A DNA stretch of 64,000 nucleotides from Apostichopus japonicus (lineage: Eukaryota; Echinodermata; Holothuroidea; Aspidochirotida; Stichopodidae), in contig NC_092574.1 of assembly GCF_037975245.1 (NCBI RefSeq), forward strand, positions 2,327,001 to 2,391,000, in the 5' to 3' direction. This document shows positions 52,828 through 64,000 of this stretch, piece by piece (position 1 is the first letter of the stretch; every line of letters begins with the position of its first letter). The position numbers and the translations under genes are program-made. Below the pieces are notes generated by a model. That model was not told where the DNA came from. It searched no databases and was given only the letters and a program-made list of their open reading frames with translations.

Positions 52828-55800
52828 TATACCAAATAGAAACAACCCCCACCCCCCCTAAAAAAAAAACAGACAGACAAACAAACAAAGCAAAACAAAT
52901 TTAAAACACCATGCATGTACATGCAGATATTAACAACAACCCCCCCCCCCCAAAAAAAAAAAAAAAATTATATAAAATAGTGCTTCGGCGTGGAATCGAA
53001 CCTAGGCAGACATGAGCATCAATTTAATCTTAAATAAATTGTGATTACTTAGCGAGAAAAAGATGAATGCAAAATGTCAATAATTAATTTGAATTATTGT
53101 ATTATAAAATTGAAGACAGAAAGCTAAAATTAACAAGAGATTACGCCTCATCGAGGCCATGGTTTCACTGAACGTTGAACATCAACCCAGTCCGAATCGA
53201 CGTGAGCCCTCCATTGCAAGTCAGCTAGCCCACTTCTGGCCCGAAGGCCGGACTCTAAACGTAATCTCCCGGATGCTTTTGCGAACTAAGGGAGGATACG
53301 GAATTGGGATCCTAGGCCCGTGTAAAAATTCCACCTTGGCGATGCCGTTATAAACAAAGCAGTGTCTGTCATCCGATCGGCGCGATTCACACAGCCTGAC
53401 AACAAACACCGACGCGCAGTGCTGTCTTCCAACCGTTCAGGCCACCACGCCAGCCTGGTGATTCTTGGGTCGAAATAATACTTCCAGTTCCAGATTGTTC
53501 CAAAACAATGTGATATGAATGCGTACCGTGCCCCAATTGGAGTATTGTACATTCGCACAAAAGTTTAACCGTGAAAGAAGAAACACGAAAAACAAAAAAA
53601 CAAAAACACGAAAAAAACAACCAAAAAACACACGAAAAGACAAGTAAATTAAAAGCACACACACATACACACACAAGACGTAAAATGACTTAACGCAGTG
53701 CTTGTTTTGGCATATTTCCAGTCACCACGATCGTTTTGAATGCCTTGATGTGGAAGCACATAAATCAAAGTAGAGATGATGTGCAAATAAGGAGGATTGG
53801 AGGTGACACAGAGCATTTCATAAATTCTGTGTTTAAATCTGGATATGTTTCTCCGTGCGAGCAGACGGTTCAGTGTGCTTAACTTGCTCCTCTTCTAGCC
53901 CAAAGTCTAAACTGCGTCATGATATAGAAATGCGCATGCACCCTGACAGGCCAAGCCCTCAGATATCAACGGGGGAATGGGGGGGGGGGGTCTGATATGT
54001 CAGTTGACAACTTCTAGCTATACTTTAGCGGACCCAAAACGTGACGGACTTATAGTGTGTAAGATAATGGAACGATTACTTCTGGTATATGACACTTACA
54101 ACAGCTATAAAATAGAAAGCTCCCGATGGATCTTTTAAAGTCCAAATTTTAAAGGGGAAAAAAAAAGAGGCAATATTTTGAGATAAAAAGACAACATTGT
54201 GAGATTTGGGGACACTGTTTTTCTTTCCTATGTCCTTATTAAGCCACCGTACAATGCTGACATATTGTGCACACACAATTAAACTGCCGCATGCAACCAT
54301 CACAGTAGTCTACTGCTGTACACATGCAAGTAAAGGTTTAGTAGCTACAGCGTGATAATCTGACGTCTATCTTGTCCGTGCGCACATGCAAACAGTTATA
54401 CAAGAGCGCTCACAAGAATATTCAGCACAAAATCAGAAGCGCGCGCTCCGAAATATTTGTCTGCATTGCATGCTGTACGTACATAATACCTCCGTGCGCG
54501 CGTGTGCGTTGATCTATATACGAGTGTTTACTATACCGTCACACACAGTGGATTTTCAATGGAAAATATTTGTTGTCATTTTGTAGGCGTCCATATCAAC
54601 ACGTACTGTACTGGGCAGTTCTCTCTTCATTGCAAGCAGTGTGGTCTAGACGTTGGATATATCTTGACGTCGTTCCTCGCCTTAATTTAGTTGTTCGAAC
54701 GACTACAATGACGGCCCGGGGTTGCAGAGAAGAAAAGGACGACATTTCAAGACATCGTAAACATAACGTGATTACGGTTAGTGATATTTTACATTATCTG
54801 AAGTTGTCTGCGTGCATGTATGTCTGTCTGTGAAGTTAGCCTATGCATAGTCTGCAACGTATACCTAGTCTAGGCCTATCAGTATATATGCCTTACTTTT
54901 GACAACAGTTTTATGCACAACGAGAACAGTGTTACGTCATGGATATGTACCTATGAGCAACTGAGGCATTTTGACGGCACTTAATGCTTTCTGGGATCAG
55001 TGTAGAAAAGTCTGTAGGAGAGTTAAAATACGTTCGGTCGGGATTGCGCCAGTAATATGTCGGTTACTTCTTGTAGGTGCCAGACGTGGCACGAGAAGTT
55101 GAGAGCGCCATCGATGGCCATCTTCTACATGTCATCTATCCATTAGCGGCAGGGCTATTATTCACGATGTTACCATAGCAATGGAGCGTTAGATTTTAGA
55201 TTCAAAACGGAGCTATTTTAAATGAATATACAAGTCCCATGGAATTGTCGTGAATTTCATATTTGCTTTGGTCATAATACGTTAAATACAGAGTAAAAGC
55301 TAGATAAGGTAGAAATTAGATAGATTTATTCGACAATGAGTAAAGTTTACCGGTAGAAAGTCCTAGTATGTCATAATTAAATCCTCCGCGCTACTAGGTT
55401 TAATTCTCGGCTAAGTCTGCTGTATTCGCATTATCTGCTTTGTGTACCGTCATGAATACCGCACGTTTCGATCGTTGTTAATGCACGGAGAGCTCGTGGC
55501 ATTGTTTATAACGTTACCGTACCTGTTTGTATCACACTGTCTTTCAAACGCCTGCCTCAGTAAATCAGCATTTAAGAAATGTGAAGTTGTTCTAACAGGA
55601 GCATAGCTGTTTCCACACTTAACGGTTTATAATATAAAGGCTAAGTAATGACACAACATTCCCGAAGAACAAATATTATCAAGATTGTCAGAAAAGATGT
55701 CGCGGTGGCCTTACACTGTACAAAAGAAGCATTTCTTTTTGCAGGTACAATTTTCGTCCTTATGTATACTTTCATTAAAATTTCCAGTGAAAGGCGACGA

Positions 55801-55905
55801 GCGAGACAGAAATCAAATTTACTACTCAGGTCTTAAGTTCCGATTGGTTTCTAAGTACAAGTTGTGCAAAATATTGCAATGACCTACTTCGTTTACGCGA
55901 AACAA
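52828..55905 (+). repeat. Macrosatellite copy 16 (reverts to the T marker)
   Basis: 3,078 bp. T at the marker site (54240), although copies 11-15 and 17-18 have G. The leader tract is C12 then A16. Confidence 0.98.
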
Positions 55906-58900
55906 TATACCAAATAGAAACAACCCCCACCCCCCCCTAAAAAAAAAACAGACAGACAAACAAACAAAGCAAAACAAATTTAAAACACCATGCATGTACA
56001 TGCAGATATTAACAACAACCCCCCCCCCCCCCAAAAAAAAAAAATTATATAAAATAGTGCTTCGGCGTGGAATCGAACCTAGGCAGACATGAGCATCAAT
56101 TTAATCTTAAATAAATTGTGATTACTTAGCGAGAAAAAGATGAATGCAAAATGTCAATAATTAATTTGAATTATTGTATTATAAAATTGAAGACAGAAAG
56201 CTAAAATTAACAAGAGATTACGCCTCATCGAGGCCATGGTTTCACTGAACGTTGAACATCAACCCAGTCCGAATCGACGTGAGCCCTCCATTGCAAGTCA
56301 GCTAGCCCACTTCTGGCCCGAAGGCCGGACTCTAAACGTAATCTCCCGGATGCTTTTGCGAACTAAGGGAGGATACGGAATTGGGATCCTAGGCCCGTGT
56401 AAAAATTCCACCTTGGCGATGCCGTTATAAACAAAGCAGTGTCTGTCATCCGATCGGCGCGATTCACACAGCCTGACAACAAACACCGACGCGCAGTGCT
56501 GTCTTCCAACCGTTCAGGCCACCACGCCAGCCTGGTGATTCTTGGGTCGAAATAATACTTCCAGTTCCAGATTGTTCCAAAACAATGTGATATGAATGCG
56601 TACCGTGCCCCAATTGGAGTATTGTACATTCGCACAAAAGTTTAACCGTGAAAGAAGAAACACGAAAAACAAAAAAACAAAAACACGAAAAAAACAACCA
56701 AAAAACACACGAAAAGACAAGTAAATTAAAAGCACACACACATACACACACAAGACGTAAAATGACTTAACGCAGTGCTTGTTTTGGCATATTTCCAGTC
56801 ACCACGATCGTTTTGAATGCCTTGATGTGGAAGCACATAAATCAAAGTAGAGATGATGTGCAAATAAGGAGGATTGGAGGTGACACAGAGCATTTCATAA
56901 ATTCTGTGTTTAAATCTGGATATGTTTCTCCGTGCGAGCAGACGGTTCAGTGTGCTTAACTTGCTCCTCTTCTAGCCCAAAGTCTAAACTGCGTCATGAT
57001 ATAGAAATGCGCATGCACCCTGACAGGCCAAGCCCTCAGATATCAACGGGGGAATGGGGGGGGGGGTCTGATATGTCAGTTGACAACTTCTAGCTATACT
57101 TTAGCGGACCCAAAACGTGACGGACTTATAGTGTGTAAGATAATGGAACGATTACTTCTGGTATATGACACTTACAACAGCTATAAAATAGAAAGCTCCC
57201 GATGGATCTTTTAAAGTCCAAATTTTAAAGGGGAAAAAAAAAGAGGCAATATTTTGAGATAAAAAGACAACATTGTGAGATTTGGGGACACTGTTTTTCT
57301 TTCCTATGTCCTTATGAAGCCACCGTACAATGCTGACATATTGTGCACACACAATTAAACTGCCGCATGCAACCATCACAGTAGTCTACTGCTGTACACA
57401 TGCAAGTAAAGGTTTAGTAGCTACAGCGTGATAATCTGACGTCTATCTTGTCCGTGCGCACATGCAAACAGTTATACAAGAGCGCTCACAAGAATATTCA
57501 GCACAAAATCAGAAGCGCGCGCTCCGAAATATTTGTCTGCATTGCATGCTGTACGTACATAATACCTCCGTGCGCGCGTGTGCGTTGATCTATATACGAG
57601 TGTTTACTATACCGTCACACACAGTGGATTTTCAATGGAAAATATTTGTTGTCATTTTGTAGGCGTCCATATCAACACGTACTGTACTGGGCAGTTCTCT
57701 CTTCATTGCAAGCAGTGTGGTCTAGACGTTGGATATATCTTGACGTCGTTCCTCGCCTTAATTTAGTTGTTCGAACGACTACAATGACGGCCCGGGGTTG
57801 CAGAGAAGAAAAGGACGACATTTCAAGACATCGTAAACATAACGTGATTACGGTTAGTGATATTTTACATTATCTGAAGTTGTCTGCGTGCATGTATGTC
57901 TGTCTGTGAAGTTAGCCTATGCATAGTCTGCAACGTATACCTAGTCTAGGCCTATCAGTATATATGCCTTACTTTTGACAACAGTTTTATGCACAACGAG
58001 AACAGTGTTACGTCATGGATATGTACCTATGAGCAACTGAGGCATTTTGACGGCACTTAATGCTTTCTGGGATCAGTGTAGAAAAGTCTGTAGGAGAGTT
58101 AAAATACGTTCGGTCGGGATTGCGCCAGTAATATGTCGGTTACTTCTTGTAGGTGCCAGACGTGGCACGAGAAGTTGAGAGCGCCATCGATGGCCATCTT
58201 CTACATGTCATCTATCCATTAGCGGCAGGGCTATTATTCACGATGTTACCATAGCAATGGAGCGTTAGATTTTAGATTCAAAACGGAGCTATTTTAAATG
58301 AATATACAAGTCCCATGGAATTGTCGTGAATTTCATATTTGCTTTGGTCATAATACGTTAAATACAGAGTAAAAGCTAGATAAGGTAGAAATTAGATAGA
58401 TTTATTCGACAATGAGTAAAGTTTACCGGTAGAAAGTCCTAGTATGTCATAATTAAATCCTCCGCGCTACTAGGTTTAATTCTCGGCTAAGTCTGCTGTA
58501 TTCGCATTATCTGCTTTGTGTACCGTCATGAATACCGCACGTTTCGATCGTTGTTAATGCACGGAGAGCTCGTGGCATTGTTTATAACGTTACCGTACCT
58601 GTTTGTATCACACTGTCTTTCAAACGCCTGCCTCAGTAAATCAGCATTTAAGAAATGTGAAGTTGTTCTAACAGGAGCATAGCTGTTTCCACACTTAACG
58701 GTTTATAATATAAAGGCTAAGTAATGACACAACATTCCCGAAGAACAAATATTATCAAGATTGTCAGAAAAGATGTCGCGGTGGCCTTACACTGTACAAA
58801 AGAAGCATTTCTTTTTGCAGGTACAATTTTCGTCCTTATGTATACTTTCATTAAAATTTCCAGTGAAAGGCGACGAGCGAGACAGAAATCAAATTTACTA

Positions 58901-58981
58901 CTCAGGTCTTAAGTTCCGATTGGTTTCTAAGTACAAGTTGTGCAAAATATTGCAATGACCTACTTCGTTTACGCGAAACAA
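55906..58981 (+). repeat. Macrosatellite copy 17
   Basis: 3,076 bp. G marker at 57316. The leader tract has the longest C-run and shortest A-run seen, C14 then A12. Confidence 0.98.
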
Positions 58982-61900
58982 TATACCAAATAGAAACAAC
59001 CCCCACCCCCCCCTAAAAAAAAACAGACAGACAAACAAACAAAGCAAAACAAATTTAAAACACCATGCATGTACATGCAGATATTAACAACAACCCCCCC
59101 CCCCCAAAAAAAAAAAAAAATTATATAAAATAGTGCTTCGGCGTGGAATCGAACCTAGGCAGACATGAGCATCAATTTAATCTTAAATAAATTGTGATTA
59201 CTTAGCGAGAAAAAGATGAATGCAAAATGTCAATAATTAATTTGAATTATTGTATTATAAAATTGAAGACAGAAAGCTAAAATTAACAAGAGATTACGCC
59301 TCATCGAGGCCATGGTTTCACTGAACGTTGAACATCAACCCAGTCCGAATCGACGTGAGCCCTCCATTGCAAGTCAGCTAGCCCACTTCTGGCCCGAAGG
59401 CCGGACTCTAAACGTAATCTCCCGGATGCTTTTGCGAACTAAGGGAGGATACGGAATTGGGATCCTAGGCCCGTGTAAAAATTCCACCTTGGCGATGCCG
59501 TTATAAACAAAGCAGTGTCTGTCATCCGATCGGCGCGATTCACACAGCCTGACAACAAACACCGACGCGCAGTGCTGTCTTCCAACCGTTCAGGCCACCA
59601 CGCCAGCCTGGTGATTCTTGGGTCGAAATAATACTTCCAGTTCCAGATTGTTCCAAAACAATGTGATATGAATGCGTACCGTGCCCCAATTGGAGTATTG
59701 TACATTCGCACAAAAGTTTAACCGTGAAAGAAGAAACACGAAAAACAAAAAAACAAAAACACGAAAAAAACAACCAAAAAACACACGAAAAGACAAGTAA
59801 ATTAAAAGCACACACACATACACACACAAGACGTAAAATGACTTAACGCAGTGCTTGTTTTGGCATATTTCCAGTCACCACGATCGTTTTGAATGCCTTG
59901 ATGTGGAAGCACATAAATCAAAGTAGAGATGATGTGCAAATAAGGAGGATTGGAGGTGACACAGAGCATTTCATAAATTCTGTGTTTAAATCTGGATATG
60001 TTTCTCCGTGCGAGCAGACGGTTCAGTGTGCTTAACTTGCTCCTCTTCTAGCCCAAAGTCTAAACTGCGTCATGATATAGAAATGCGCATGCACCCTGAC
60101 AGGCCAAGCCCTCAGATATCAACGGGGGAATGGGGGGGGGGGGGTCTGATATGTCAGTTGACAACTTCTAGCTATACTTTAGCGGACCCAAAACGTGACG
60201 GACTTATAGTGTGTAAGATAATGGAACGATTACTTCTGGTATATGACACTTACAACAGCTATAAAATAGAAAGCTCCCGATGGATCTTTTAAAGTCCAAA
60301 TTTTAAAGGGGAAAAAAAAAGAGGCAATATTTTGAGATAAAAAGACAACATTGTGAGATTTGGGGACACTGTTTTTCTTTCCTATGTCCTTATGAAGCCA
60401 CCGTACAATGCTGACATATTGTGCACACACAATTAAACTGCCGCATGCAACCATCACAGTAGTCTACTGCTGTACACATGCAAGTAAAGGTTTAGTAGCT
60501 ACAGCGTGATAATCTGACGTCTATCTTGTCCGTGCGCACATGCAAACAGTTATACAAGAGCGCTCACAAGAATATTCAGCACAAAATCAGAAGCGCGCGC
60601 TCCGAAATATTTGTCTGCATTGCATGCTGTACGTACATAATACCTCCGTGCGCGCGTGTGCGTTGATCTATATACGAGTGTTTACTATACCGTCACACAC
60701 AGTGGATTTTCAATGGAAAATATTTGTTGTCATTTTGTAGGCGTCCATATCAACACGTACTGTACTGGGCAGTTCTCTCTTCATTGCAAGCAGTGTGGTC
60801 TAGACGTTGGATATATCTTGACGTCGTTCCTCGCCTTAATTTAGTTGTTCGAACGACTACAATGACGGCCCGGGGTTGCAGAGAAGAAAAGGACGACATT
60901 TCAAGACATCGTAAACATAACGTGATTACGGTTAGTGATATTTTACATTATCTGAAGTTGTCTGCGTGCATGTATGTCTGTCTGTGAAGTTAGCCTATGC
61001 ATAGTCTGCAACGTATACCTAGTCTAGGCCTATCAGTATATATGCCTTACTTTTGACAACAGTTTTATGCACAACGAGAACAGTGTTACGTCATGGATAT
61101 GTACCTATGAGCAACTGAGGCATTTTGACGGCACTTAATGCTTTCTGGGATCAGTGTAGAAAAGTCTGTAGGAGAGTTAAAATACGTTCGGTCGGGATTG
61201 CGCCAGTAATATGTCGGTTACTTCTTGTAGGTGCCAGACGTGGCACGAGAAGTTGAGAGCGCCATCGATGGCCATCTTCTACATGTCATCTATCCATTAG
61301 CGGCAGGGCTATTATTCACGATGTTACCATAGCAATGGAGCGTTAGATTTTAGATTCAAAACGGAGCTATTTTAAATGAATATACAAGTCCCATGGAATT
61401 GTCGTGAATTTCATATTTGCTTTGGTCATAATACGTTAAATACAGAGTAAAAGCTAGATAAGGTAGAAATTAGATAGATTTATTCGACAATGAGTAAAGT
61501 TTACCGGTAGAAAGTCCTAGTATGTCATAATTAAATCCTCCGCGCTACTAGGTTTAATTCTCGGCTAAGTCTGCTGTATTCGCATTATCTGCTTTGTGTA
61601 CCGTCATGAATACCGCACGTTTCGATCGTTGTTAATGCACGGGAGAGCTCGTGGCATTGTTTATAACGTTACCGTACCTGTTTGTATCACACTGTCTTTC
61701 AAACGCCTGCCTCAGTAAATCAGCATTTAAGAAATGTGAAGTTGTTCTAACAGGAGCATAGCTGTTTCCACACTTAACGGTTTATAATATAAAGGCTAAG
61801 TAATGACACAACATTCCCGAAGAACAAATATTATCAAGATTGTCAGAAAAGATGTCGCGGTGGCCTTACACTGTACAAAAGAAGCATTTCTTTTTGCAGG

Positions 61901-62060
61901 TACAATTTTCGTCCTTATGTATACTTTCATTAAAATTTCCAGTGAAAGGCGACGAGCGAGACAGAAATCAAATTTACTACTCAGGTCTTAAGTTCCGATT
62001 GGTTTCTAAGTACAAGTTGTGCAAAATATTGCAATGACCTACTTCGTTTACGCGAAACAA
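58982..62060 (+). repeat. Macrosatellite copy 18
   Basis: 3,079 bp. G marker at 60394. It has a private extra G at 61641-61643 (CACGGGAGAGCTC), and the G-run near 60132 is 13 bases. Confidence 0.98.
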
Positions 62061-64000
62061 TATACCAAATAGAAACAACCCCCACCCCCCCCTAAAAAAA
62101 AAACAGACAGACAAACAAACAAAGCAAAACAAATTTAAAACACCATGCATGTACATGCAGATATTAACAACAACCCCCCCCCCAAAAAAAAAAAAAAATT
62201 ATATAAAATAGTGCTTCGGCGTGGAATCGAACCTAGGCAGACATTGAGCATCAATTTAATCTTAAATAAATTGTGATTACTTAGCGAGAAAAAAGATGAA
62301 TGCAAAATGTCAATAATTAATTTGAATTATTGTATTATAAAATTGAAGACAGAAAGCTAAAATTAACAAGAGATTACGCCTCATCGAGGCCATGGTTTCA
62401 CTGAACGTTGAACATCAACCCAGTCCGAATCGACGTGAGCCCTCCATTGCAAGTCAGCTAGCCCACTTCTGGCCCGAAGGCCGGACTCTAAACGTAATCT
62501 CCCGGATGCTTTTGCGAACTAAGGGAGGATACGGAATTGGGATCCTAGGCCCGTGTAAAAATTCCACCTTGGCGATGCCGTTATAAACAAAGCAGTGTCT
62601 GTCATCCGATCGGCGCGATTCACACAGCCTGACAACAAACACCGACGCGCAGTGCTGTCTTCCAACCGTTCAGGCCACCACGCCAGCCTGGTGATTCTTG
62701 GGTCGAAATAATACTTCCAGTTCCAGATTGTTCCAAAACAATGTGATATGAATGCGTACCGTGCCCCAATTGGAGTATTGTACATTCGCACAAAAGTTTA
62801 ACCGTGAAAGAAGAAACACGAAAAACAAAAAAACAAAAACACGAAAAAAACAACCAAAAAACACACGAAAAGACAAGTAAATTAAAAGCACACACACATA
62901 CACACACAAGACGTAAAATGACTTAACGCAGTGCTTGTTTTGGCATATTTCCAGTCACCACGATCGTTTTGAATGCCTTGATGTGGAAGCACATAAATCA
63001 AAGTAGAGATGATGTGCAAATAAGGAGGATTGGAGGTGACACAGAGCATTTCATAAATTCTGTGTTTAAATCTGGATATGTTTCTCCGTGCGAGCAGACG
63101 GTTCAGTGTGCTTAACTTGCTCCTCTTCTAGCCCAAAGTCTAAACTGCGTCATGATATAGAAATGCGCATGCACCCTGACAGGCCAAGCCCTCAGATATC
63201 AACGGGGGAATGGGGGGGGGGGGTCTGATATGTCAGTTGACAACTTCTAGCTATACTTTAGCGGACCCAAAACGTGACGGACTTATAGTGTGTAAGATAA
63301 TGGAACGATTACTTCTGGTATATGACACTTACAACAGCTATAAAATAGAAAGCTCCCGATGGATCTTTTAAAGTCCAAATTTTAAAGGGGAAAAAAAAAG
63401 AGGCAATATTTTGAGATAAAAAGACAACATTGTGAGATTTGGGGACACTGTTTTTCTTTCCTATGTCCTTATTAAGCCACCGTACAATGCTGACATATTG
63501 TGCACACACAATTAAACTGCCGCATGCAACCATCACAGTAGTCTACTGCTGTACACATGCAAGTAAAGGTTTAGTAGCTACAGCGTGATAATCTGACGTC
63601 TATCTTGTCCGTGCGCACATGCAAACAGTTATACAAGAGCGCTCACAAGAATATTCAGCACAAAATCAGAAGCGCGCGCTCCGAAATATTTGTCTGCATT
63701 GCATGCTGTACGTACATAATACCTCCGTGCGCGCGTGTGCGTTGATCTATATACGAGTGTTTACTATACCGTCACACACAGTGGATTTTCAATGGAAAAT
63801 ATTTGTTGTCATTTTGTAGGCGTCCATATCAACACGTACTGTACTGGGCAGTTCTCTCTTCATTGCAAGCAGTGTGGTCTAGACGTTGGATATATCTTGA
63901 CGTCGTTCCTCGCCTTAATTTAGTTGTTCGAACGACTACAATGACGGCCCGGGGTTGCAGAGAAGAAAAGGACGACATTTCAAGACATCGTAAACATAAC
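62061..64000 (+). repeat. Macrosatellite copy 19, truncated by the window edge
   Basis: 1,940 bp, about 63% of a unit. T at the marker site (63473). Private one-base gains give ACATTGAGC near 62244 and six As near 62289. The array evidently continues beyond the window. Confidence 0.97.

Larger units (their letters stand above)
6631..64000 (+). repeat. 3.08-kb macrosatellite array, 18.6 copies head to tail
   Basis: One unit of about 3,078 bp repeats in the same orientation without interruption. Complete unit lengths are 3,074-3,083 bp, except copy 9 at 3,104 bp. Copies differ mostly in homopolymer length. No rRNA, 5S, snRNA, histone or transposon open frame is visible in the unit; the longest continuous frames are under 130 codons. 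Size and arrangement resemble macrosatellites such as human D4Z4 and DXZ4, but only as an analogy: no sequence relationship is claimed. The unit start used here (TATACCAAATAG) is arbitrary, set by the first base after the gap. Confidence 0.98.

Noticed and set aside
6631-64000. rDNA, 5S, U1-U6 snRNA or histone gene array
   Set aside because: None of the conserved RNA starts or cores I know could be found on either strand, and no frame of histone length exists.
1-64000. CRISPR array
   Set aside because: Satellite units abut with no unique spacers, and the 3-kb units are identical throughout; the sequence is eukaryotic in character.
1-64000. Hammerhead ribozyme in either satellite
   Set aside because: The CTGATGA core was not found; the nearest satellite word (CCGATGA on the minus strand) has a core mismatch and no partner GAAA arrangement.

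Overview
The window is eukaryotic and almost entirely tandem-repetitive. It most likely comes from an animal heterochromatic or subtelomeric/pericentromeric region. This is inferred from satellite arrays, homopolymer and CA tracts, metazoan-like promoter motifs and the absence of any bacterial gene structure. No species can be named from the sequence. No protein-coding gene, rRNA, snRNA, histone or transposase gene is identified with confidence.

Region 1 (1-6530) is a short-period satellite of about 300 diverged copies of a 22-bp unit built around GGTACCGCAC plus ATTCGATTGATC. It carries a 132-bp six-unit higher-order repeat and kilobase-scale internal duplications. Long open frames on both strands here are by-products of a 22-bp unit that rarely supplies a stop in phase. 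Region 2 (6531-6630) is exactly 100 N, a conventional gap of unknown true size, so the junction between the two repeat types is not seen.

Region 3 (6631-64000) is a head-to-tail macrosatellite: 18 complete copies of a unit of about 3,078 bp plus one copy cut by the window edge, nearly identical to each other. Each unit runs: C/A-homopolymer leader; AT-rich stretch with a minus-strand pol III B-box sequence; mid-GC anonymous segment; A-rich and CA tracts; G-run; CpG-rich promoter-like segment with CRE-like, NRF1-like and Z-DNA-prone motifs; then a segment where two short exons could join into a 56-residue tail-anchored microprotein (weak prediction). A possible poly(A) signal for that transcript lies in the next unit.

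Copy-to-copy differences are mainly homopolymer lengths, one T/G marker site, a swapped dinucleotide in copies 1-2, a 24-bp duplication in copy 9 and a 3-bp deletion in copy 10. This pattern fits recent amplification or ongoing homogenisation. Copy 1, beside the gap, carries about a dozen one-base homopolymer indels that look like contig-end errors. Sub-unit features are annotated once on copy 2 (9708-12786). For another copy, add the difference between unit starts (within a few bases).
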